NCBI GenBank assembly: GCA_900770265.1 | Contig: CAAGJR010000112.1 | Location: forward strand, 1-14,567 | Direction: 5' to 3' | Source of the DNA: an uncultured Acidaminococcus sp. | Lineage (GTDB): Bacteria > Bacillota > Negativicutes > Acidaminococcales > Acidaminococcaceae | DNA: 14,567 bases | Part shown: positions 1 through 5,186 of the stretch, one piece after another | Layout: each line of letters opens with the position of its first letter | Numbering within the stretch: position 1 is the first letter of the stretch | The notes under the pieces: generated by a model | What the model was told of the DNA's origin: nothing | The model's database searches: none | The model's input: the letters and a program-made list of their open reading frames with translations, nothing else | Translations under genes and position numbers: made by a program

Positions 1-69
1 CAAGATTTAACCGCCTACCGTGTAGACAACACCTTTGGTGAGTATAGCATATAGGAATGACAAAGACAA
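1..69 (-). promoter_or_regulatory. Promoter and leader of a third toxin-antitoxin-like module, cut by the window edge
   Basis: Read on the minus strand, this stretch has a -35 TTGTCT (64-69), a 17-base spacer and TATACT (41-46) with an extended TG, then a leader nearly identical to those before the small peptides at 580 and 5786: shared blocks GGTGTTGTCTA, ACGGTAGGCGGT and AAATCTTG. Only the leader start is present; the peptide and antisense parts would lie to the left of the window. Transcription would begin near 34 and run off the left end. Confidence 0.7.
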
Positions 70-139
70 TTATTTTACAGAAAAGTATGGATAAAGAAGG
101 GGCCAACGAAACCAGAATCAATAACTCACAGCGGAATCC

Positions 140-169
140 GTAGGGGCGCACCCGTTGGTGCGCCCGCCC
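140..169. repeat. GTAGGGG-type short hairpin repeat (isolated copy)
   Basis: An isolated member of the hairpin family that fills 3873-4099, 5187-5699 and 6024-6720. It starts GTAGGGGC and folds as GGCGCACC with GGTGCGCC around a short loop, ending in GCCCGCCC. The upstream bases (actcacagcggaatcc) resemble the actcattgcgaaacc that precedes copies near 5219 and 6050. I see no gene from 70 to 230. Confidence 0.6.
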
Positions 170-230
170 TTGGACACCGATGGTGCGGCCGTAACGCCGT
201 GAGCGTACGAAAGAACGAATAGGAGCGCAC

Positions 231-258
231 AAAAAAGGGACTGTCCTCAGACAGCCCC
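231..258 (-). terminator. Intrinsic terminator, minus strand
   Basis: A nine-position stem with one mismatch (237-245 pairing with 250-258, loop CTCA) is followed on the minus strand by six T residues (236 down to 231). On the plus strand the tail is only TACATTTTT, so the minus direction is favoured, although weak termination both ways is possible. No confident minus-strand gene ends here. Confidence 0.6.
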
Positions 259-391
259 TACATTTTTAAAGTTGGTCGGGAAGACGGGAAAACCACGGAA
301 TGCCGTGATTTCCGGCTCCTGAAAATCCCATGGGAGCACCATGGGCGCAAAAGCTGCACCCCCTTGGGCAAGGAAATTCCCATAGATTGTG
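259..391. other. Intergenic stretch with no recognised gene
   Basis: No coding region can be supported. A minus-strand open frame covers it but starts inside the conserved leader of the peptide at 580, has no ribosome binding site at internal starts, and its translation matches no family I know. It is bounded by minus-strand terminators on both sides, so it could be a decayed gene or a small RNA. Confidence 0.35.
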
Positions 392-420
392 AAAAAGCAG
401 GTGCCAGACGCTGCACCTGC
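392..420 (-). terminator. Intrinsic terminator, minus strand
   Basis: GCAGGTGC (397-404) pairs with GCACCTGC (413-420); on the minus strand the stem is followed by five T residues (396-392). It could stop minus-strand transcripts that run past the antisense RNA ending near 632. Confidence 0.55.
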
Positions 421-425
421 TCCGG

Positions 426-473
426 ATCCCCTGTCAAAAGCTGTGATAAAAGGCCCTTTGACAGGGGATTTTT
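426..473 (+). terminator. Intrinsic terminator, plus strand, just before the first peptide module
   Basis: A perfect 13-bp stem, ATCCCCTGTCAAA (426-438) with TTTGACAGGGGAT (457-469), is followed by a run of T (469-473). It ends 15 bases before the -35 of the peptide promoter, so it isolates that module from upstream plus-strand transcription. Confidence 0.7.
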
Positions 474-488
474 GTGGATGGGCTTCCG

Positions 489-518
489 TTGCCGGATTTC
501 ATGCCGATATGTTATACT
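489..518 (+). promoter_or_regulatory. Promoter of hydrophobic peptide copy 1
   Basis: TTGCCG (489-494), an 18-base spacer and TATACT (513-518), with an extended -10 (TGT before TATACT). The same -10 context (atgttatactgtacacgg) precedes copy 2 at 5716-5724. Predicted start near 525, giving a leader of about 55 bases. Confidence 0.7.
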
Positions 519-540
519 GTACACGGTGTTGTCTATACGG

Positions 541-579
541 TAGGCGGTCAAATCTTGCCCCAGAAATGGGGTGAGGGCC
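541..579 (+). promoter_or_regulatory. Conserved leader with sequestered Shine-Dalgarno, copy 1
   Basis: The leader contains GCCCCAGAAATGGGG, a small hairpin whose 3' arm runs into the ribosome binding site GGGGTGAGGG (568-577) of the peptide. Two leader blocks recur downstream of the peptide as direct repeats: TAGGCGGTCAAATCT (541) resembles TAGGCGGTTAATTCT (668), and ATGGGGTGAGGGCC (566) resembles ATGGGGCTGACC (693). Because the antisense RNA copies the downstream blocks on the other strand, it can pair with this leader and cover the ribosome binding site. The leader is the same length in copy 2 and also begins the edge copy. Confidence 0.6.
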
Positions 580-648
580 ATGAACGAAACAAATCTAACT
601 TTATTTTTGTTAATCGTCCTGGTACTTCTTTTGCAAAAAAGAAATTAA
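580..648 (+). CDS. Small hydrophobic peptide, putative type I toxin (copy 1)
   Basis: A 22-residue peptide below the usual length cut-off for gene calls. It begins MNETN, has an unbroken hydrophobic stretch of L/F/I/V over about residues 8-18, and ends with the basic, polar tail QKRN. This is the form of membrane-acting type I toxins (Ibs, Fst, TisB types), although I recognise no specific family. Support for coding: GGGGTGAGGG lies just upstream of ATG; a second locus at 5786 has a diverged peptide keeping frame, length, an N-x-T-L motif and the hydrophobic/basic pattern while the surrounding RNA signals stay nearly identical. The stop lies inside the terminator stem of a convergent antisense RNA, and the A-rich last codons double as that terminator's U tract. 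Toxicity is inferred from form and context only. Confidence 0.7.
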   Translation: MNETNLTLFLLIVLVLLLQKRN

Positions 649-726
649 CCGCCCCAGGCTCCCAAGCTAGGCGGTTAATTCTCAACTAAGCTATGGGGCT
701 GACCGTCACCAGACAGCACCATTTAT
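632..726 (-). ncRNA. Antisense RNA, putative antitoxin of copy 1
   Basis: Predicted about 95-nt RNA starting near 726 from a strong minus-strand promoter and ending at an intrinsic terminator: an 11-bp stem (minus-strand AATTAACCGCC pairs with GGCGGTTAATT; 643-653 and 670-680) followed on the minus strand by TCTTTTTTG (to about 635). It is fully complementary to the 3' end of the peptide message, including the last codons, and partly complementary to the leader through two direct repeats. The plus direction lacks a good T tract after the same stem, so the hairpin is mainly the antisense terminator. The element recurs almost unchanged at 5838-5931. Confidence 0.7.
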
Positions 727-732
727 ATTTTC

Positions 733-760
733 ATTATAACACAGTTACAGGGGATTGCAA
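733..760 (-). promoter_or_regulatory. Antisense RNA promoter, copy 1
   Basis: Minus-strand -35 TTGCAA (755-760), 16-base spacer, perfect TATAAT (733-738) with extended TGT. The -10 is closer to consensus than the sense promoter's TATACT, which fits an antitoxin RNA made in excess. The sequence is nearly identical in copy 2 (5938-5965). Confidence 0.75.
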
Positions 761-781
761 GAGAGGTACAGAAAGAGCATA

Positions 782-862
782 AGGAAACCCGCCGTCGGCC
801 ACAAACGATAGGCGGGCTTTCTTAAACCTTCTAACAACGGGGCTGACCAAATGGACAGCTTC
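782..862 (-). ncRNA. Orphan antisense-like RNA related to the module's antitoxin RNA
   Basis: Aligned with the antitoxin RNAs of copies 1 and 2, this stretch keeps GGGGCTGACC, then GACAGC, then a TTTTCATT box and a CACAG box in the same order and at similar spacing (841-880). On the minus strand it has a promoter (869-897) and, about 45-75 bases later, a hairpin with stem CCCGCC/GGCGGG (788-793 with 811-816) followed by a weak U tract (TTTCCTTATG). No hydrophobic reading frame ends at the hairpin as in the complete copies, so the peptide half is absent. It is probably the relic of a fourth module, or a stand-alone antitoxin. Confidence 0.5.
785..822 (+). terminator. Terminator, plus strand, possible end of the copy 1 peptide message
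   Basis: AAACCCGCC (785-793) pairs with GGCGGG-C-TTT (811-820) and continues CTT. It is the first plausible plus-strand stop after the peptide at 580 and also closes the orphan antisense-like RNA on the other strand. Confidence 0.5.
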
Positions 863-868
863 TTTTTC

Positions 869-897
869 ATTGTATCACAGGTCCCTGAGATTGACCA
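869..897 (-). promoter_or_regulatory. Promoter of the orphan antisense-like RNA
   Basis: Minus-strand TGGTCA (892-897), 17-base spacer, TACAAT (869-874) with extended TGA. Its sequence has diverged from the copy 1 and 2 antisense promoters but it sits at the matching place relative to the conserved GACAGC and GGGGCTGACC blocks. Confidence 0.55.
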
Positions 898-930
898 CCT
901 TATGAATATTTTTGTGAAAAAATGAAAATC

Positions 931-959
931 TTGTCATAAAAAGCCCCTTACGGTATACT
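931..959 (+). promoter_or_regulatory. Promoter of the broken two-partner secretion remnant
   Basis: TTGTCA (931-936), 17-base spacer, TATACT (954-959), a near-consensus sigma-70 type promoter. It lies 40 bases before the ATG of the TpsB-like fragment at 1000, so the remnant may still be transcribed. Confidence 0.7.
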
Positions 960-999
960 GAACCCAGAAAGTATCAACAAACAACGGGGGTTGTGGATC

Positions 1000-1408
1000 A
1001 TGGGGAGACAATGGACCGGGATTATAGGGGCAGTGGGTGTGCTGTGGGGGACGGCATGCCCTGTTTTTGTTGCGCCCAATCCATTTTTGCAGCAGGAACA
1101 GCTACAGCAGGCCAGACAGGAACAGAGAAAGCGGATGGAGAGGCTGGAAAACCCGGGAGAACGGCAGCCGGATGGAAGGCCGGCAGGTACAGGCGGAAAC
1201 TGGAGGAAATCTGCGCCTGGAAAGTCTCCAGGACCGGGAGACCTATGACAGCCGGAATACAGGAGGGGGAATTTCCGTCTCTGCCGGGGGAGGCCATGTT
1301 TCCGGAAGTGGCAGCGCCCAGAAACAGACTCTCCGTTCTGACTACGAAAGTGTGACGGAACAGGCGGGGATCTATGCAGGAGACCAGGGGTTCCAGATCC
1401 AGGCAGGG
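1000..1408 (+). pseudogene. TpsB/TpsA (FhaC/CdiA-like) fused, frameshifted and truncated remnant
   Basis: The first part (1000 to about 1160) encodes a signal peptide (MGRQWTGIIGAVGVL, ending near FVAPNP) and the Gln/Arg-rich start typical of TpsB outer-membrane transporters (LQQEQLQQARQEQRKRMERL, ENPGE). The sequence then passes into another reading frame encoding a piece of filamentous haemagglutinin/CdiA repeat: GRQVQAETGGNLRLESLQD, a serine/glycine stretch, then SDYESVTEQAGIYAGDQGFQ. The expected next residues (IxVGGNT) break off at about 1408, where the IS21 element begins. Start codon ATG 1000 is preceded by GGGGG; an upstream TTG at 991 is less likely. The layout suggests a deletion joining the start of tpsB to the interior of tpsA, then loss of the rest at the insertion sequence. 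It once belonged to a two-partner secretion or contact-dependent inhibition locus. Confidence 0.7.
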
Positions 1409-1490
1409 TGTATATGATAATCTGATTATACCCAAAATCATCATCAGGAATTCCCCATGTCAGCATGGGAAATTCCCCAAAAAAAGCGAG
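1409..1490 (+). repeat. IS21 left end with multiple transposase-site repeats
   Basis: Contains CATCATCAGGAATTCCCCAT (1439-1458) and GGGAAATTCCCC (1467-1478), then AGCGAG (1485-1490). Inverted, these match the right end in the same order. The inner part matches well; the outer 25-30 bases match poorly, which leaves the exact tip uncertain. Confidence 0.65.
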
Positions 1491-1561
1491 GCATCTTGAA
1501 CCATCTCCTCGTAACCTATATCCTTTATTGTGTCTCACCAACGATAAAGGAGGAAAGGATA

Positions 1562-3049
1562 ATGCTCAAAATGCCTACTATCAATTGTATCAGAGATATG
1601 AGCAATAGTGGATACCGAATTTCTGAAATCGCCAAAAAAGTGGGGATTGATCGCAAAACAGTGCGAAAATATCTGGAACAGGAGGATTTCTCTCCTGTCC
1701 CACCAATCCTCGACTGCAAGCCTTCCATGCTGGATCCTTATAAAGGATTCATCCAGGAATGTTTAGACGAAGACCAGCGAGCCTGGCATAAACAGCAGCA
1801 CACAGCGAAGCGGATCTATGACCGACTCCGGCTGGAAGAAGGCTTTACCGGCTCCTACAGTACCGTCCAGCGCTACGTCAAGGCCGTCCGCCATAGCCAG
1901 AAAGCCAAGGCCAGCCAGGAACTGCTCTGGGAGCCGGGCACGGCTCAGGTCGATTTTGGGGAAGCCGACTTTGATGTGAAGGGGCTCCGCCGCCGCATGA
2001 AATACCTGACGGTGTCCTTTCCCTACAGCAACGATGGCTTCGTGCAGGTGTTTGGTGGTGAGACGGCTGAATGTGTCTGTCAGGGATTGAAGAATATCTT
2101 CGAGTACATCGGCGGTGTGCCTACCCTTCTGGTATTCGACAATGCCACCGGTGTTGGCCGACGGGTAGGCGACGTAATCCACGAAACCGAGCTCTTCCAG
2201 CGCTTCCATGCGCACTATGGATGCCGGATCCGCTTCTGCAATCCCTATGCCGGGTACGAGAAGGGCAACGTGGAACGCAAAGTCGGCTATGTGCGGGCCA
2301 ATCTCTTCGTTCCTGTCCCCAAAGTGAACAGCATCGAGGAGTACAACCGTGCTCTGCTGGACATGCATAAGCAGAAGGCAGAAGAACTCCACTACAAAAA
2401 GGGCATCCGCATTGCTGAACTCTTCGAAAAGGATAAAGCAGCCATGCACGCCTTGCCGCGCCATGCGTTCACCGTATGCCGTTATGAATGGCTGCGGGCC
2501 GACGGGTACGGAAAAATCTGCCTGGATGGCAAACACTATTACTCCACCTGCCCGGAGAACAGCCAACGCAAGGTGCTGGTCGGCATCTACGCGGACAAGG
2601 TTGAGATTCTCCGTGATGATGCTACCCTTCTGACCTCCCATGAGCGCCTGTTCGGTCCGGAGCGGACCGACAGCAGTGACTACAGCACGACGCTCAGCAC
2701 TCTATTGAACGCCCCGGGAGCCTGGGAGAACAGCGGCATCCGGAAACAGGCACCGGAGATATTGAGAGATTACATGGATAAGCAGGACCGGGCCGGCCGC
2801 AAAGAAAACATCCGTGTATTACGGGATCTGACAGCACGCTACGGAGTTGAGACGGCTTTCGCTTCCATGGAATCCTGTATCCGGAATGGGCATCTGAGTG
2901 CCTGCAATGCAACCGCTTTGGCAGAGCGCATGACAGGCTTCGGCCTGACGACCATCCCGACCCCTGGTCCGTCTCTTTCCGTTTATGACGATGCATTCCT
3001 GAAAGGAGGCGGCAGCATTGACTCCCAAGATGAAAGCCACGCTGGATGA
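1562..3049 (+). CDS. istA: IS21-family transposase IstA
   Basis: A 495-residue DDE transposase that cuts and joins the element ends, working with the IstB ATPase. An N-terminal helix-turn-helix lies at about residues 15-40 (YRISEIAKKVGIDRKTVRKY). The integrase core shows the catalytic triad D131 (AQVDFGE), D193 (LVFDNA) and E238 (GNVERKVGY), with spacing typical of the family; the length is also normal. ATG 1562 is chosen because AAGGAGGAAAGG lies just upstream; an in-frame start further upstream would extend into the inverted repeat. A weak promoter (TTGAAC at 1496, TATCCT at 1519) may drive it. The 3' end overlaps istB by 32 bases, as is usual for translational coupling. No frameshift or missing catalytic residue is visible, so it may be active. 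Confidence 0.93.
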   Translation: MLKMPTINCIRDMSNSGYRISEIAKKVGIDRKTVRKYLEQEDFSPVPPILDCKPSMLDPYKGFIQECLDEDQRAWHKQQHTAKRIYDRLRLEEGFTGSYSTVQRYVKAVRHSQKAKASQELLWEPGTAQVDFGEADFDVKGLRRRMKYLTVSFPYSNDGFVQVFGGETAECVCQGLKNIFEYIGGVPTLLVFDNATGVGRRVGDVIHETELFQRFHAHYGCRIRFCNPYAGYEKGNVERKVGYVRANLFVPVPKVNSIEEYNRALLDMHKQKAEELHYKKGIRIAELFEKDKAAMHALPRHAFTVCRYEWLRADGYGKICLDGKHYYSTCPENSQRKVLVGIYADKVEILRDDATLLTSHERLFGPERTDSSDYSTTLSTLLNAPGAWENSGIRKQAPEILRDYMDKQDRAGRKENIRVLRDLTARYGVETAFASMESCIRNGHLSACNATALAERMTGFGLTTIPTPGPSLSVYDDAFLKGGGSIDSQDESHAG

Positions 3050-3791
3050 AGAATTACGGCAGATGGCGCACAGGCTGTTCCTGACCCGCAGCGTCCTGGA
3101 AGCCTGCCTGAAAGAAGCTACGCCCAAGCAGGAAGAATTCCTGCTCCACGTCTTGAGACAGGAAATGGCCAGCCGTGAGGAAAGCAAGCGTCACCGCCTG
3201 ACTAAGCGGGCTGGGTTCCCTGTCTACAAGAGTTTTGAAGGATACCAGTACGACCATATTAAACTGCCGCCCATGTTCACCAGGAAAGAGCTTGAGAGCT
3301 GCGATTTTGTGGGAGCGCGCAAGAACCTCATCCTGTACGGTCCTGTCGGCACCGGGAAGACCCATCTGGCCATTGCTGCCGGCATGAAGGCATGCTCCCT
3401 GGGGCTTAAGACACGGTTCTACTCCGTGGCAGAGCTGGTCCTGAAACTCACAGAAGCACGCAGGCAGGGAATCCTGGAGAAGCTGATGAATGAGCTGCAA
3501 AGGCAGGACCTGCTGATCCTGGATGAATGGGGATATGTGCCCCTTGACCGGGACGGCGCCCAGCTGCTTTTCCGGATTGTTGCGGACAGCTATGAACGCA
3601 GGAGCCTTATTATTACGACGAACCTGGAGTTTTCCCAATGGGGCAGCGTATTCACTGACGAGCAGATGGCTGCCGCAATGATAGACCGACTGGCCCACCA
3701 TGGGCACTTATTGATGTTTAACGGAAGGAGTTACCGCATGGAGCATGCGCTCATGCGGCAGGATGCGGCTGTGAGAACCGCATCCAGATGA
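3018..3791 (+). CDS. istB: IS21-family transposition ATPase IstB
   Basis: A 257-residue AAA+ ATPase related to DnaC that assembles on target DNA and recruits IstA. Walker A is GPVGTGKT (residues 108-115), Walker B is LLILDE (D169, E170), and a sensor-like IITTN follows near 198-202. The N-terminal 60 residues form the helical IstB-type lead-in. Translation probably starts at TTG 3018, eight bases after AAAGGAGGC and inside the end of istA; ATG 3030 is the alternative. Length is usual for the family. The stop lies two bases before the right-end repeat array. Confidence 0.93.
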   Translation: MTPKMKATLDEELRQMAHRLFLTRSVLEACLKEATPKQEEFLLHVLRQEMASREESKRHRLTKRAGFPVYKSFEGYQYDHIKLPPMFTRKELESCDFVGARKNLILYGPVGTGKTHLAIAAGMKACSLGLKTRFYSVAELVLKLTEARRQGILEKLMNELQRQDLLILDEWGYVPLDRDGAQLLFRIVADSYERRSLIITTNLEFSQWGSVFTDEQMAAAMIDRLAHHGHLLMFNGRSYRMEHALMRQDAAVRTASR

Positions 3792-3792
3792 T

Positions 3793-3867
3793 CTCGCTGA
3801 AAGTGGGGAAATTCCCCTGATGACGATGGGGAATTTTCATGATGAAAGTGGGGACTTTCGCTTGACA
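3793..3867 (-). repeat. IS21 right end with three spaced repeats
   Basis: Three related units about 22 bases apart: AGTGGGGAAATTCCCC (3803), GATGGGGAATTTTCAT (3825) and AGTGGGGACTTTCGC (3847), with CTCGCT (3793-3798) inside. Read in reverse they match the left end. Spaced repeats at each end are the usual transposase binding array of IS21 elements. Confidence 0.75.
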
Positions 3868-3872
3868 GAAAA

Positions 3873-4099
3873 CATCGGACCACCGGTGTAACGGTCGGAA
3901 ACGGATTCCCCGACAATTCCGTTCCTGCGATTGCAGGAGAAATATCGCCCCCAACCCCGCAGGGGCCGCACGCTGGGCGGCCCGCCAGAGAAAGCCCCCT
4001 GATCCCAACTGATCCCAACGCCGTAGGGGCTACCCGCAGGGGAGCCCGTCCCGGCCGCCCAGGGGGCCTTACGTTCAAAGCCAGATGCCCGGCATCTGG
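3873..4099. repeat. Hairpin-repeat block 1
   Basis: A chain of short GC-rich hairpins shared with blocks 2 and 3. In order: the cggaaacggattccccgaca unit, CCTGC-gatt-GCAGG, a GCAGGGGCC... hairpin (about 3956-3985), a gatcccaac direct repeat (4000-4019), a GTAGGGGCTACCC hairpin (4023-4048), the ccggccgcccaggggg segment, and the perfect hairpin CCAGATGCC-c-GGCATCTGG (4081-4099). The last part is nearly identical to 6630-6720. After it (4100-4131) come degenerate heptamers (gaccgtt, gaacgct). No gene is supported. Confidence 0.75.
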
Positions 4100-4131
4100 C
4101 GTCAATTGGCCGTTGACCGTTGAACGCTGAC

Positions 4132-4193
4132 AAAGGCCGCCGGAGGTTCCGGCGGCCTTTCTATTCGGAAGGAAAACGCCCAAAGCGTTTTCC
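4132..4193 (-). terminator. Tandem terminator hairpins after the Rpn-type gene
   Basis: Directly after the minus-strand stop at 4197 lie two hairpins: GGAAAACGC with GCGTTTTCC (4171-4193) and AAAGGCCGCCGG with CCGGCGGCCTTT (4132-4160, 12-bp stem). The second is a very stable symmetrical stem with short T runs on both sides, so it may act in both directions. Confidence 0.65.
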
Positions 4194-4196
4194 AAC

Positions 4197-5030
4197 CTAC
4201 AACAATCCATGCAGTTTTCCCAGTTTCTGGATCTGGTCCAGGGAATAGTGGGTGATCCGGGAAATGGTTTCCATGGGGATCTTTTCCCTCAGCATACCCA
4301 GGATATTGGCTTCCCGTTCTTTTTCCCGGCCCTTCTCCATACCCTTCTGCATGCCTTCTTCTGCTGCTTCTTTTTGGCGTCTTCTGATTTCATCGCTTAA
4401 AATCATATATTCTCGCCTCACTTTATCCATACTTTTGACAAGATGGACTTCCTGATCCAGGCTTTCCACAAACCTTCCTTCAGCCGCTTTTCCGTCCACG
4501 TACCGGAGAAAGGCGGCAATGTCAGGATCTGCCGCATTCTCGCTGCCCTTGCTGTTCAGGAACATCCGGGTCTCTTCGTCTTTTAATTGTACCCTGTTAT
4601 CCTCTTTACAGCAATGGGTAAAAGTGTAAATAGGCAGCCCTCTGTGAAAAGGGTCGAAGGTGCAGATGAAGATCACGTAGGAGGGGTTCAGTTCCTCGTA
4701 GGGTTTGCCCTTGTCCAGCAGCTCTCCATCGATCAGGCTCTGGTAGAAACGGCTGCGTTTGGCCAGGTCATTCCTGGGGGAATTGGAACACTGCATTTCG
4801 ATGTCGTAAACACGGCCTTCATTGTCTTCCACGAAGACATCCAGGCGGATGCTTTTGCCCTCCAGACGGAGATCAATGGTTTTTTCGAAACTCTGGTACT
4901 GGAGGGAACGGATCTGGATGTTCAGGAACTTTTCAATCAGATGTTTGCAAAGCCGTTCATTGCGCATCACATGCTGAAAGAGAAAATTGTCCCGGATGGT
5001 GAGTTCGTCAAAGGTTTTGATTCTTTCCAT
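4197..5030 (-). CDS. Rpn family PD-(D/E)XK nuclease / putative transposase
   Basis: A 277-residue member of the PDDEXK_2 / Rpn family: nucleases once annotated as transposases, shown in E. coli RpnA to promote RecA-independent recombination, with some relatives implicated in phage defence. The nuclease core lies in residues 5-130: IRLDVF (D64) and YDIEMQ (E78, Q80) give the D-x13-E-x-Q signature, followed by the NDLAKRSRFYQS helix. The C-terminal third holds a charged EEGMQKGMEKGREKERE segment and a short helical tail typical of the family. ATG 5030 follows AAGGAGG at good spacing. It stands alone between hairpin-repeat blocks 1 and 2 with its own terminators. All expected catalytic residues are present, so it is probably functional; its actual target is unknown. 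Confidence 0.88.
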   Translation of the reverse strand: MERIKTFDELTIRDNFLFQHVMRNERLCKHLIEKFLNIQIRSLQYQSFEKTIDLRLEGKSIRLDVFVEDNEGRVYDIEMQCSNSPRNDLAKRSRFYQSLIDGELLDKGKPYEELNPSYVIFICTFDPFHRGLPIYTFTHCCKEDNRVQLKDEETRMFLNSKGSENAADPDIAAFLRYVDGKAAEGRFVESLDQEVHLVKSMDKVRREYMILSDEIRRRQKEAAEEGMQKGMEKGREKEREANILGMLREKIPMETISRITHYSLDQIQKLGKLHGLL

Positions 5031-5186
5031 AGACTGGCCTCCTTAAAAAGTTGGTATAGGGGACTTCTTCTGAAGGAAACAGAAAAATTCCTTCCCAACT
5101 GGAAAAAGAAGGTCATTATCGGGCATTTTACCGGCATGAATGGGATTTTGGGGGCTTGATAAGAAGTCAGACACGGCCCTTCGGGA
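5031..5186. other. Upstream region of the Rpn-type gene
   Basis: Holds the ribosome binding site of the minus-strand gene (5039-5046) and at best a weak minus-strand -10 (TATACC near 5055). No coding region is supported; open frames here are short and shadow the nuclease gene or run into repeats. Confidence 0.4.

Larger units (their letters stand above)
1409..3867 (+). mobile_element. IS21-family insertion sequence
   Basis: About 2.46 kb, with istA and istB in the usual order and overlap, bounded by related ends facing each other. The right end is set at 3867, where the reverse strand begins TGTCAAGCG; the left end is less certain (TGT at 1409, or TGATAA at 1415). The end of haemagglutinin homology at about 1408 supports the left boundary. 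I see no target duplication: the bases before 1409 (ggcaggg) do not match those after 3867 (gaaaacat). Left flank is the secretion remnant and right flank is a hairpin-repeat block, so insertion was probably followed by deletion on at least one side. Both genes look intact. Confidence 0.85.

Noticed and set aside
258..581. 107-residue minus-strand frame
   Set aside because: Its start lies in the conserved leader of the hydrophobic peptide and it crosses two terminators; no motif or ribosome binding site supports it.
643..680. Hairpin as terminator of the peptide message (plus strand)
   Set aside because: On the plus strand the stem is followed by ctcaac, with no T tract, in both copies; the T tract is on the minus strand, so it is assigned to the antisense RNA.
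1763..2641. 292-residue minus-strand frame inside istA
   Set aside because: Antisense to the transposase catalytic core, which has a clear DDE triad on the plus strand.
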